Origin: Paracoccaceae bacterium
Lineage (GTDB): Bacteria; Pseudomonadota; Alphaproteobacteria; Rhodobacterales; Rhodobacteraceae
DNA: 64,000 bases
Assembly: GCA_020832655.1 (NCBI GenBank)
Contig: JAFIEF010000005.1
Location: 1-64,000, forward strand
Reading direction: 5' to 3'
In this document: one piece after another, positions 19,014 through 30,833 of the stretch
Numbering within the stretch: position 1 is the stretch's first letter
Layout of the letters: every line of letters starts with the position of its first letter
Made by a program: the position numbers and the translations under genes
The notes under the pieces: generated by a model
The model's input: only the letters and a program-made list of their open reading frames with translations
Databases searched by the model: none
What the model was told of the DNA's origin: nothing

Positions 19014-20801
19014 TCACGCCTTTCCTTCAAATTCGGCCCGCACTTCGGCCTTCAGATCCTTGCGCAGGATCTTTCCGATGGGGGATTTGGGCAATTCTTC
19101 GCGGATGATGACCGATTTCGGTACCTTGTAGGGGGCCAGATGCGCGCGGCAATGCGCAACCACGGCCTCGCGCGTCAACTCATCGGACTGGTCGGGGTTC
19201 TGCACCACATAGGCGCGCACCGCCTCGCCGGTCTTGGCGTCAGGCGTGCCGACCACGGCAGCTTCCAGCACGGTTTCAAGCTTGGCCAGACAATCCTCGA
19301 CCTCGTTGGGGTAGACATTGAAGCCAGAGACGAGCACCATGTCCTTCTTGCGGTCAACGATGCGCAGATAGCCGTCGGGGTCCATCGTGGCGACATCGCC
19401 GGTGAACAGCCAGCCATTCTGGATGGTCTTTTCGGTCTCGTCCCGGCGGTTCCAGTAGCCCAGCATCACCTGTGGCCCCTTGACCAGCAATTCGCCGGGC
19501 TGGCCGTCCTCGACCGGGTCGGCATTGTCATCGACCAGCGCGATTTCGGTGCCCGGCACCGGCACCCCGATCGAACCTGCGCGCATCGGCTGTTCCAGCG
19601 GGTTGAAGGTGACAAGCGGCGAGGATTCGGTCAGCCCGTAGCCTTCGGCCAGCCTTGTGCCGGTGATCTTTTCCCAGCGTTCGGCCACCGCGCCATGCAG
19701 CGCCGTGCCGCCTGCAATCGCCGCTTTCAGCGTCTTGGGCGGGAAGGCTGCGAACCATTCTTCGTTCATCAGCCCGTTGAACAGCGTGTTGACGCCTGTG
19801 ACCCATGTAACCGGGTAGTTTTCCAGCGCGCGCTGGATGTTCTGCACCGGGCGCGGCGAGGGTACGAGGATATTGCGCGCGCCAATCGCGAAGAAGGTCA
19901 TCAGATTGGCGGTAAAGGCGAAGATATGATAGACCGGCAGCGCCGTGAGCACGCAATCCTGCCCCGTCATGTGGTGCGACCCCATCGCACGCACCTGTTC
20001 AAGATTTGCCAGAATATTGGCATGGCTCAGCATCGCGCCCTTGGCCACGCCGGTCGTGCCGCCGGTATATTGCAGCAACGCCAGATCATCGGGTTTGAGT
20101 TGGTCCCAATCGGTGACTTTCGGGTGCTTGCGCCCGCGCCTCAACGCCTCGCGGATGCGCAGAACCGGCACATCCAGTTTCGGCACTGGTGGCAGGCTGC
20201 GGGTCCAGATCTTCTGCACCCCGCGCACAATGGTTTCGGGGATACGCGGAAAGAATTCGGGCACGCCCGCCAGCACCACATGGCGAATGCCGGTCTGGGG
20301 GATGACACGCGCCAGCTTGTCGGCGAACAGATCGCTGATCACCAGAACCTCGACACCCGCATCATTGAACTGGTGGATCATCTCGGAGGGCGTGTAAAGC
20401 GGGTTGGTATTGACCAGCACGCAGCCCGCCTTGAACGCGCCGAAGGCCGCAACCGGATAGGCCAGCCCGTTGGGCAGTTGCACCGCGACCCGTGCGCCGC
20501 GCGCAAGCCCGCATTCATGGCGCAGAAAGCCGGCGAACTGGTCCGACAGCGCGCCCACCTGCGCAAAGCTGTGGCTGCCATTCATGCCATTGGGCACGAC
20601 GCAGGTAAACGCCTTGCGCCTGGCATGGCGCGCACAGGCATCCTCGACCAGCGCGGCGAGATTGGCATAGGGGGATGGCGGCAGCTCTGGCGCGATGTCC
20701 TGGCCATAAGCGGCCAGCCACGGATGACTGGGTGCAGGTTTGGTCACTATATCCTCCCTCGTCCACTTGCATGGGACGTTGCGCCAAGAAGACCCCAGCA
20801 A
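19014..20801 (-). CDS. Long-chain fatty acid--CoA ligase (AMP-binding)
   Basis: LLQYTGGTTGVAKGAMLSHANILANLEQ...EGYGLTESSPLVTFNP...GWLFTGDVATMDPDGYLRIVDRKKDMVLVSGFNVYPNEVE; true start may be a GTG within the ORF (VTKPAPSHPWL). Confidence 0.93.
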   Translation of the reverse strand: MLGSSWRNVPCKWTREDIVTKPAPSHPWLAAYGQDIAPELPPSPYANLAALVEDACARHARRKAFTCVVPNGMNGSHSFAQVGALSDQFAGFLRHECGLARGARVAVQLPNGLAYPVAAFGAFKAGCVLVNTNPLYTPSEMIHQFNDAGVEVLVISDLFADKLARVIPQTGIRHVVLAGVPEFFPRIPETIVRGVQKIWTRSLPPVPKLDVPVLRIREALRRGRKHPKVTDWDQLKPDDLALLQYTGGTTGVAKGAMLSHANILANLEQVRAMGSHHMTGQDCVLTALPVYHIFAFTANLMTFFAIGARNILVPSPRPVQNIQRALENYPVTWVTGVNTLFNGLMNEEWFAAFPPKTLKAAIAGGTALHGAVAERWEKITGTRLAEGYGLTESSPLVTFNPLEQPMRAGSIGVPVPGTEIALVDDNADPVEDGQPGELLVKGPQVMLGYWNRRDETEKTIQNGWLFTGDVATMDPDGYLRIVDRKKDMVLVSGFNVYPNEVEDCLAKLETVLEAAVVGTPDAKTGEAVRAYVVQNPDQSDELTREAVVAHCRAHLAPYKVPKSVIIREELPKSPIGKILRKDLKAEVRAEFEGKA

Positions 20802-20891
20802 TGCCTGTCGCGCAAGCCCTTACGTGTCGTCGTGACACCTGATCGCGGCAAAAAACCCCACGTCACATGCCGTTTCGGGGCGCATGGGCGC

Positions 20892-21653
20892 TCAGCGCGA
20901 CCTTGCTGCGGTCTGCGCTGCCCCGCCATGACGAAACCCGGCTTCGGCCATCAGCCGGTCGGAATGAGTTTCGATCACCTGTTCCAGCTCGCTCATGAAC
21001 ACGCGCGGCGGGGTGCCGGGCGGGATCGGGGGCAGGAACTCGACCACGGCCAACCCCGGCTTGCGATACAGGCTGTGCTTGGGCCAGAACACACCGACAT
21101 TCGCCGCGACCGGCACGCAAGGCTGGCCGAGTTGGTCATAAAGCACGGCCGTGCCCACCTTGTAGGGGCGCTTGGCACCGGGGGCGACGCGGGTGCCCTG
21201 GGGGTAGATGATCAACTGCCCGGCCTGTTCCTGCCCCGACGCCACCCGCGCCAGCATATCCTTGATCGCCGCCCCGCGCTTGCCCCGGTCCACTGGAACA
21301 CAGCCGATGCGCAACGCATACCAGCCCAGGATCGGCGCCCATCTTAGCTGCTTTTTCATCACGAAACGCGGGCGTGGCAGGGCGCTGAAGATCATGATGA
21401 TGTCAAAGAAGGACTGGTGCTTGGCGGCAATCAGCACGCCCCCTTCCGGCACCTGCCCGCGCACTTCCGAGCGCAGCCCCACCAGCAGCGCCGCCGACCA
21501 GCGCACATAGCGGCAGTAGCTGTGACACGCCGTAATCGCCATGTCGCGCCAGATCAGTGCAAACGGCGTGAAGACAATGGCCAGCACCAGCATGGCCAGA
21601 TACATCTGGCCGATGAAAATGACCGAACGCAGCCATTGCACGCCGTAAGCCAT
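20892..21653 (-). CDS. 1-acyl-sn-glycerol-3-phosphate acyltransferase (PlsC-like)
   Basis: VLIAAKHQSFFDIIMIF (H-x4-D), CVPVDRGKRGAAIKDML, LIIYPQGTRVAPG. Confidence 0.92.
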   Translation of the reverse strand: MAYGVQWLRSVIFIGQMYLAMLVLAIVFTPFALIWRDMAITACHSYCRYVRWSAALLVGLRSEVRGQVPEGGVLIAAKHQSFFDIIMIFSALPRPRFVMKKQLRWAPILGWYALRIGCVPVDRGKRGAAIKDMLARVASGQEQAGQLIIYPQGTRVAPGAKRPYKVGTAVLYDQLGQPCVPVAANVGVFWPKHSLYRKPGLAVVEFLPPIPPGTPPRVFMSELEQVIETHSDRLMAEAGFRHGGAAQTAARSR

Positions 21654-22525
21654 CAGGTAACCCCCCGTAACACGCGAAAGGCCGTGGCGCGCGCCGCGAC
21701 CCAGGCCAGAAGCGCGGTCAGCACCGGCAGCGACAGCGGCATCAGCCAATCCAGCCCGTGAAAGCCCAGCCCGGTCAGAACCTGACTGCCCGCGCCGGGA
21801 TCAGGCAGCGCAAGCACCGCGCCCAGCCCCGCGGCCATGCCCGCAACAGCCCCAAGGGCTGCGCGCAGCGTGATGCGCCGCACAAAGGCGCGCGCGATGA
21901 AGCGGTCCTGCGCGCCCACCAGCCGCAGCACATGGATCACCTGCGCATTGGCCGAAAGTGACGCACTGGCCGCCAGCACGATGATCGCCCCCATCACCCC
22001 CGCAATCAGCCCCAGCGACAGATGCGCCAACCCGCGCAGCCGCGCAGCCGCTTCCGCCAATGGGCGGCGCCAGCGCGTGTGATCGTCATAGACCGCGCCC
22101 GGTGCTTCGGCGCTCAGCCGCAGCCGCAGCCCCTGCAAATCCGGCCCATCTGCTGTTTCGGTGACATCGATCAGCACCGGCATTGGCAGCAGATCCAGCG
22201 GCAAATCCGGCCCCAGCCATGCCTCTAGCAATCCGGCCTGCTCCTCGACCGCGATCAGGCGGGCCTCGGCGATGCCGGGGGTTGTGCGCAACACCTCCAG
22301 GACAATGGCGGCCTGTTCGTGCACCTGATCGGCGGGGGCGGCGATGCGCACGGTCGCGGTTTGCGCCAGACCGCTGGCCCAGCTTTGCGCCAGCCGCGCG
22401 GCAGAAACCGACAGCGCCAGCGCGAACACTGCCAGAAACGCCATTGCCGCCGCGCTCAACCCCAGCAGCCAGACCCCCTGGCCGCTGCGCGGCACCAGAT
22501 CATCGGACAGCTTGTGCAGGCTCAT
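21653..22525 (-). CDS. ftsX: Cell division ABC transporter permease FtsX
   Basis: FtsX-like topology, VIHVLRLVGAQDRFIARAFVRRITLRAALGA; overlaps ftsE. Confidence 0.85.
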   Translation of the reverse strand: MSLHKLSDDLVPRSGQGVWLLGLSAAAMAFLAVFALALSVSAARLAQSWASGLAQTATVRIAAPADQVHEQAAIVLEVLRTTPGIAEARLIAVEEQAGLLEAWLGPDLPLDLLPMPVLIDVTETADGPDLQGLRLRLSAEAPGAVYDDHTRWRRPLAEAAARLRGLAHLSLGLIAGVMGAIIVLAASASLSANAQVIHVLRLVGAQDRFIARAFVRRITLRAALGAVAGMAAGLGAVLALPDPGAGSQVLTGLGFHGLDWLMPLSLPVLTALLAWVAARATAFRVLRGVT

Positions 22526-23193
22526 AGCTCTGCCCCCGCAGCGATGACCTTGCCGCGCGACAGCCGCAGCACCCGCGCTGAAACCTGCGTCTTCACATAG
22601 CGGATCAGGTTCAGATCATGGGTGGCAATCAGAACCGCCGTGCCCATGCGGTTCAACTCGACAATCAGGGTCATCAGGCGCTGCGACATCTCCCAGTCCA
22701 GATTGCCGGTCGGTTCGTCGGCCAGCAGCACCTCTGGCTGGGTAATGATCGCACGGGCAAGGGCCGTGCGCTGACGCTCGCCGCCCGACAATGTCGGCGG
22801 CAATGCCTTTGCCTGGCCGCGCAAACCTACCCAAGCCAGCAGATCGGACAGATTCTGTTCATCCACGGCGCGCCCTGTTACACTCAATGGCAGGGCGACA
22901 TTCGCTTCAACGCTCAGATGATCCAGAAACCGGCAATCCTGATGCACCACCCCGATGCGCTGGCGCGCGCGGGCCAGCGCATCGCGCGACATGGCTGCCA
23001 GATCCTGCCCGGCAAGGCTGATCTGCCCCTGTGTCGGGCGCAATTCGCCATAGCACAGCTTCAGGAAAGTGCTCTTGCCCGCGCCCGAGGGGCCGGTCAG
23101 GAAGTGGAAGCTGCCCTTTTCCAGTGTCAGCGAGACATCGCTGAACAGCGCCCCGCCACCATAATCATGCCCGACCGCGTCAAAACCGATCAT
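22522..23193 (-). CDS. ftsE: Cell division ABC transporter ATP-binding protein FtsE
   Basis: MIGFDAVGHDYGGG...LTGPSGAGKSTFLKLCYGELRPTQGQISLAGQDL...LSGGERQRTALARAIITQPEVLLADEPTGNLD. Confidence 0.92.
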   Translation of the reverse strand: MIGFDAVGHDYGGGALFSDVSLTLEKGSFHFLTGPSGAGKSTFLKLCYGELRPTQGQISLAGQDLAAMSRDALARARQRIGVVHQDCRFLDHLSVEANVALPLSVTGRAVDEQNLSDLLAWVGLRGQAKALPPTLSGGERQRTALARAIITQPEVLLADEPTGNLDWEMSQRLMTLIVELNRMGTAVLIATHDLNLIRYVKTQVSARVLRLSRGKVIAAGAEL

Positions 23194-23402
23194 GCTGCGC
23201 GACCCCGAATGCGCGCGCCCGGCCGCATTGGCGCACATCCGAGCGCGTGTGATCGGCTGCCTGTTGCGGTGGCAGTCACGCTGATGGCCATTTCCGCTGT
23301 CCTGTCGCCCACATCAATAACCTTGGAACACACAACTTCGCTTGCTACAACACTTGGTAAAGGGCGCCAATGCCTCAATGACCCTCAGCGCAAGGTTTCC
23401 GA

Positions 23403-24221
23403 ATGCGGATCACATGCCCGAACTGTCTGGCCCAGTATGACATCGATGATACCTTGTTGCCGAAAGACGGGCGCGAGGTGCAGTGTTCCGCCTGTGATCA
23501 TGTCTGGTTCCAGACCCCGATGCGGAAGAAAGCGGACAGCCCTGTGCCTGCCGGGGATTTGGCGCGGCCTAAATCTGAGCCGCGAAGCGATGAGGCGTCA
23601 GACCCCGCAACCAGCGCCCCCACGCGCAAGATCATTAGCCCCATCCCGCCGCGCCACACAGAGCCAGCAACCACCGACGAAGACGGGCAATCCGGGCCAC
23701 AGCCCAAACCGTCACGCAAGCTTGACCCCGCAGTGGCCGATGTCCTGCGCGAGGAAGCCGCCTTCGAAGATGAGCAGCGCCGCAAAGAGGCCGAGGGGCT
23801 GCACAGCCAGCCAGAACTGGGGCTTATGGGCGGCGCGCCCTGGCCTGCGGCCAAGCCGCCGCCATCCGATCCGGTCGATCCGGATCACGATCCCGCCGAT
23901 AGTTCTGCACGCACCGTGCACAGCTTCCCCGATATCGAAGATGTCAGCGCCACGCTGGAACCCGTCGATACCCGGCGCAGACAGGGCAGCGCCGACAGCA
24001 CGCAGGATTTTGCCCTGCCACAGACCGCCAGCGCGCGGCGGCGCAGCTTCCTGACCGGGTTCGCGCTGCCGCTGATCATAGCGGGGGTGGGGCTGGCGGC
24101 CTATCTCTGGGCCGAAGATCTGTCACAGCTTGCCCCGCCATTGCAGGAACCTCTGGCGGCCTATGTCGCACTGGTCGATCACGCCCGCGCTGCCCTTCTG
24201 GCGCTGATCGGGGGCGGATGA
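23403..24221 (+). CDS. Zinc-ribbon (MJ0042-type) domain protein with C-terminal TM segment
   Basis: MRITCPNCLAQYDIDDTLLPKDGREVQCSACDHVWFQTP; single TM near C-terminus. Confidence 0.85.
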   Translation: MRITCPNCLAQYDIDDTLLPKDGREVQCSACDHVWFQTPMRKKADSPVPAGDLARPKSEPRSDEASDPATSAPTRKIISPIPPRHTEPATTDEDGQSGPQPKPSRKLDPAVADVLREEAAFEDEQRRKEAEGLHSQPELGLMGGAPWPAAKPPPSDPVDPDHDPADSSARTVHSFPDIEDVSATLEPVDTRRRQGSADSTQDFALPQTASARRRSFLTGFALPLIIAGVGLAAYLWAEDLSQLAPPLQEPLAAYVALVDHARAALLALIGGG

Positions 24222-24268
24222 CTGGCGCACAGGTCAAGCCGGATGACACGCAAGGTGCCAAGCGCGGC

Positions 24269-26107
24269 CTATAGCGGCCAGACGATCAGCAGCAGCGGGA
24301 TGCTGACCGCGACCACCACCAGTTCCAGCGGCAGGCCAAGCTTCCAGTAATCACCGAAGCGAAACCCGCCGGGGCCAAGGATCAGCGTGTTGTTCTGGTG
24401 CCCGATCGGGGTCAGGAAGGCGCAGGATGCCCCGATCGCCACCGCCATCAGAAAGCTGTCGGGGCTGACCCCCAGCGTGCCCGCAATGCCCAGTGCAATC
24501 GGGCACAGCACCGCCGCCGTGGCCGCGTTGTTCATCACATCCGACAGCAGCATGGCCGTAACCAGCATCACCACCAGCGCGATGACAGCATTGCCCTGCG
24601 CAATGATATCGACCAGAAACCGCGCCAGAAGATCCGCCGCCCCGGTCGCCTGCATCGCGCCTGCGACAGGGATAAGCGCCGCCAGCAGTACGATCACGGG
24701 CCAGTCTATCGCACGATAGACCTGCCGCGGCGGCACTGTGCGCAACAGCATCGAGGCCAGCACCCCCAGCGCAAAGGCAATTGCGGCCGGAAACACACCC
24801 GATGTGACCAGAACAATCGCTGCAACCAGAATACCCACCGAGATAAGGGCCATGCGCTTGTCGGGAATGCGCAGATCGCGCGCGCCCAGCGGCACACAGC
24901 CCATGTCACTGGTGAATTCGGCCAGCAATTCGGCCGGTCCCTGCATCAGCAGCAGATCGCCGGAACGCAGCTTCAGGGTCCGCAACCGGGCGCGGGGCGG
25001 GTGGCCATCGCGCGATACCGCAAGCAGGTTCAGCCCGTAGCGCGCGCGCAGCCGGATATCGCTGGCCGAACGCCCGACCAGGCCGGACCCCGGCAACACC
25101 GCCAATTCGCGCAGCACGATGTCATCGGCGGTTTCGCGACGACCTTCGTCGTCATCCTCGGTTGCGGTCTTGCTGTCCGTCGCGTCGTCCTTGTCGGCCT
25201 TTGCAGCCTTTTTGGCGCTTTCTTGTTCTTCCAGTTTCATCCCGAAGACCGACAGCGCCTCTGCCAGGGCATCAACATCGGCGTCCAGCACCAGAATATC
25301 GCCCGCGCGGATGCGGCGCGCGCCATGCGGGGCGTGCATGCGCAGCTCATTGCGCACAAGCCCCAGGATCTGCGCGCCCGAAGCCTCTATCTCGCGCTCG
25401 AATCCGCGCAAGGTCAGGCCCACGGCCTTGCTTTTTTCCGGCACGCGCAACTCACTCAGATAGCTGCCTGTCTCAAAACCCTCGGCATTGCTGGCCTTGC
25501 GCGCAGGCACCAGAAAGCGCCCCAGCAGCGCCACGAAGGCGACGCCCGACAGGGCCACGGCCAGACCGACCGGTGTGAAATCGAACATGCCGAATGCGCC
25601 CAGCCCGGCCTCTTCGCGAAACCCCGAGACGATCAGATTGGGCGGCGTGCCGATCAGCGTGGTCATGCCACCCAGAATCGTACCAAAGGCCAGCGGCATC
25701 AGTACCTGCCCCGGCGTCAGGCCCAGCCGCCCCGAAAGCTGCACGGCCACCGGCATCAGCAATGCCATCGCGCCGACATTGTTCATCACGCTCGATAGCG
25801 CCGCCCCCAGCGCCAGAAGCGCCAGCATGCTTATCACCGGCCCGGCCGCTCGCGGCAGCAGCGCGCGGGTCAGCCAATCCACCGCGCCACTGCTTTGCAA
25901 CCCCTGGCTAAGCACCAGCACGCAGGCCACGGTTATCACCGCCGGATGCCCGAAGCCCAGAAATGCCTCTGTCGCGGGCACCAGCCCGACACTGACGCAG
26001 GCCAGCAGCGCCGCCAGCGCCACCACATCATGACGCCAGCGCCCCCACAGGAACAGCGCCATTGTGACGATCAGAATGGCAAAGATCAGATAATGCTGCC
26101 CGGTCAT
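24269..26107 (-). CDS. SLC13/DASS family permease with central TrkA-C domains
   Basis: GTILGGMTTLIGTPPNLIVSGFREE; TrkA_C-like VLRELAVLPGSGLVGRSASDIRLRARYGLNLLAVSR; LLSDVMNNAATAAVLCPIALG. Confidence 0.9.
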   Translation of the reverse strand: MTGQHYLIFAILIVTMALFLWGRWRHDVVALAALLACVSVGLVPATEAFLGFGHPAVITVACVLVLSQGLQSSGAVDWLTRALLPRAAGPVISMLALLALGAALSSVMNNVGAMALLMPVAVQLSGRLGLTPGQVLMPLAFGTILGGMTTLIGTPPNLIVSGFREEAGLGAFGMFDFTPVGLAVALSGVAFVALLGRFLVPARKASNAEGFETGSYLSELRVPEKSKAVGLTLRGFEREIEASGAQILGLVRNELRMHAPHGARRIRAGDILVLDADVDALAEALSVFGMKLEEQESAKKAAKADKDDATDSKTATEDDDEGRRETADDIVLRELAVLPGSGLVGRSASDIRLRARYGLNLLAVSRDGHPPRARLRTLKLRSGDLLLMQGPAELLAEFTSDMGCVPLGARDLRIPDKRMALISVGILVAAIVLVTSGVFPAAIAFALGVLASMLLRTVPPRQVYRAIDWPVIVLLAALIPVAGAMQATGAADLLARFLVDIIAQGNAVIALVVMLVTAMLLSDVMNNAATAAVLCPIALGIAGTLGVSPDSFLMAVAIGASCAFLTPIGHQNNTLILGPGGFRFGDYWKLGLPLELVVVAVSIPLLLIVWPL

Positions 26108-26180
26108 CTTCCCTGCCTGTGTCAGCGGCGCGACAGGCACGACCAAAGCAGCGCAGGCGGCCGGTTGCAAGCATCCGTGC

Positions 26181-27560
26181 TCAGAAACTGCCGAAGAAAC
26201 TGCCCAGCGTGATCAGCACCACCAGCGCAATCAGCGGGATGATCACCGCGACCACGGCGATGTCCTTGTAAGCCTCGCGATGGGTCAGCCCGCAAATGGT
26301 CAAGAGCGTGATCACCGCACCATTATGGGGCAACGCGTCCAGCCCGCCTGTCGCGACGGCGGTGACACGGTGCAGCAGATCGGGCGATATCCCCGCCGCC
26401 TGCCCCATCTGCATATAGGTTTCGCCCAGGGTCGACAGCGCAATCGACATCCCCCCAGAGGCAGAGCCGGTCATCCCCGCCAGCAGGCTGGTGCCGATAG
26501 CAAGCGAGATCAGCGGATTATCCCCGCCTGCCGTGACCACCCAGTCGCGGATCGCGCCAAAGGCCGCAAGCGAGGCGATGACCGCGCCAAACCCCACCAG
26601 CGAGGCCGTGTTGAAGATGGGTTTGAGCGAATCCTTCGCCCCTGCATCCAGCGTGTCCTGCAACTTGCCGGTCAGCCGCGCCCAGTTCAGTGCCACCAGC
26701 GCCATTGACGCCAGCGTCAGCGCCGCAATCACCGACCACACCCCGCGCAACGCGCCGATATCGGTTTCGCCAAATTCCGGCTTCGCCAGATAGCTTGTGT
26801 CCAGCATCGGGATCAGCAGGAATGTAAATGCCACATTCAGCATCAGCACCAGAACCAGAGGGGCACCCGCCACCGGCAGCGAGGGCTGGCCGCCGCCCGC
26901 CGCCCGCGCCTCCTGGTCGGCATCCGCACCATATCCCGGACCCAGCGCCCGCGCGCGCCGCTCCAACCATGCCCAGCCCAAGCCCAGCATCAACAGCGCG
27001 CTGATTACCCCCAGCCCCGGCGCGGCGAAAGGCGTGGTGCCGAAATAGGGCATCGGGATCGCGTTCTGGATCGCGGGCGTGCCGGGCAGCGCGGTCATGG
27101 TGAAGGTGAATGCCCCCAGCGCAATGGTTGCGGGGATCAGCCTTTTCGGCAGCCGGGCTTCCTGAAACAGCGCCGCGGCAATCGGCCAGACCGCGAAGGC
27201 AACCACGAAAAGCGACACCCCGCCATAAGTCATCACTGCACAACACAGGATCACGGCAAGGATCGCACGCTGCGGCCCCAGCCTGTGGATGATGCCATCG
27301 GCCAACACGCGGGCAGAGCCGGACACCTCCATCAGCTTGCCAAATACCGCGCCCAGCAGGAACAGCGGAAAGAACTGGATGATGAAGCCGCCCGTGGCGG
27401 TCATGAAAACCTGGGTATAGCTGGCCAGAACCGGCCCGCCCTCTGCCAGCAATACCGCCATAAGCGCCAGCGCCGGGGTCAGCAACAGCAGGCTTATCCC
27501 GCGATAGGCCAGATACATCAGGGCGGCCAGGGCAAGGGCGATGATCACGATGCCGGTCAT
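26181..27560 (-). CDS. GntP/H+ symporter-like permease
   Basis: MTGIVIIALALAALMYLAYRG...FLLGAVFGKLMEVSGSARVLADGIIHRLG; GMSIALSTLGETYMQMGQAAG. Confidence 0.8.
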   Translation of the reverse strand: MTGIVIIALALAALMYLAYRGISLLLLTPALALMAVLLAEGGPVLASYTQVFMTATGGFIIQFFPLFLLGAVFGKLMEVSGSARVLADGIIHRLGPQRAILAVILCCAVMTYGGVSLFVVAFAVWPIAAALFQEARLPKRLIPATIALGAFTFTMTALPGTPAIQNAIPMPYFGTTPFAAPGLGVISALLMLGLGWAWLERRARALGPGYGADADQEARAAGGGQPSLPVAGAPLVLVLMLNVAFTFLLIPMLDTSYLAKPEFGETDIGALRGVWSVIAALTLASMALVALNWARLTGKLQDTLDAGAKDSLKPIFNTASLVGFGAVIASLAAFGAIRDWVVTAGGDNPLISLAIGTSLLAGMTGSASGGMSIALSTLGETYMQMGQAAGISPDLLHRVTAVATGGLDALPHNGAVITLLTICGLTHREAYKDIAVVAVIIPLIALVVLITLGSFFGSF

Positions 27561-27637
27561 GGCGTGGGTCCAGAAATTGCTGCGCTGCGGCAATGCTATC
27601 GCAGCATGGCCCGGCTTGCAATCGCTGGGCCCGGCAT

Positions 27638-27672
27638 AAAACCGCGCCCAGCAATCACATTGCAGGGCGCGG
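27638..27672 (-). terminator. Rho-independent terminator downstream of katG
   Basis: Minus strand ccgcgccctgcaat-gtg-attgctgggcgcgg followed by tttt; 14-bp stem with one mismatch. Confidence 0.8.
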
Positions 27673-27702
27673 CAATTGTTTCAGACGATCAGACGGGTCG
27701 GA

Positions 27703-29904
<2,202 letters not shown>

Positions 29905-30113
29905 TCATATACCGCATAGCTGCGTATCGGATGCGGCAAATTCAAGCCGCAAAACCAAGATGCCAGCGGTATAGCACGCAGAAATCATAAGTAGAACTTG
30001 CATTTTCTTATCATAGCAATTTGAATTCATTATGCACAAGGCTGCTTGATACAGATCATGGTGCGCGGGAACCATGCTTGGCACGGTCCGGCAAAATCTG
30101 CCATGATGACCAT

Positions 30114-30833
30114 ATGATCGACGCTGCCCCACCCCCTGTTTTCCGACTGGCCGATGTGACCCGTGTGTTTCGCACCGGCACGATAGAAGTACGCGCGCTG
30201 CGCGGCGTCACCCTGTCGCTGAATGAACACGAAATGGTGGTGCTTCTGGGCGCGTCGGGGTCGGGCAAGTCGACGCTGCTGAACATCATGGGCGGGCTGG
30301 ATCTGCCGACCGAGGGCAAGGTGTTCTTCCGCGACCGCGACCTGTCGGGCGCGTCTGACAAGCGATTGACCGCGTTTCGCCGCGACCATGTCGGCTTTGT
30401 CTTTCAGTTCTATAATCTGGTGCCCAGCCTGACCGCGCGGGAAAATGTAGCACTGGTCACGGAAATCGCGCGCGATCCGATGTCCCCCGAAGAAGCGCTT
30501 GACCGCGTGGGGCTGACCCCGCGCATGGACCATTTCCCGTCAGAACTGTCGGGCGGCGAACAGCAGCGCGTGGCGATTGCCCGCGCCATCGCCAAGCGCC
30601 CCGATGTATTGCTGTGCGATGAACCCACCGGCGCGCTGGACAGCAAGACCGGCGTGCAGGTGCTGGAAGCGCTGGAAGAGGTCAATCGCAGCCTTGGCAC
30701 CGCCACCATCCTGATCACCCACAACGCCGATATCCAGCGCATCGCGCATCGGGTGGTGGTGCTGGCCGATGGCCGCGTGACCCGCGACGAAGTCAATGCC
30801 CGGCGCATCAGCCCGTCACAGGTGACATGGTGA
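30114..30833 (+). CDS. ABC transporter ATP-binding protein (MacB/LolD type)
   Basis: [27 protein letters not shown]...[36 protein letters not shown]. Confidence 0.93.
   Translation: MIDAAPPPVFRLADVTRVFRTGTIEVRALRGVTLSLNEHEMVVLLGASGSGKSTLLNIMGGLDLPTEGKVFFRDRDLSGASDKRLTAFRRDHVGFVFQFYNLVPSLTARENVALVTEIARDPMSPEEALDRVGLTPRMDHFPSELSGGEQQRVAIARAIAKRPDVLLCDEPTGALDSKTGVQVLEALEEVNRSLGTATILITHNADIQRIAHRVVVLADGRVTRDEVNARRISPSQVTW

Noticed and set aside
17973-21347. 1124-aa ORF on + strand
   Set aside because: It runs antisense across the BASS, fadD and plsC genes, which have clear family motifs. Its composition is His/Gln/Arg-rich, as expected of antisense frames of GC-rich codon-biased genes.
24398-25798. 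466-aa ORF on + strand
   Set aside because: Antisense to the SLC13 permease; His/Gln/Arg-rich shadow frame.
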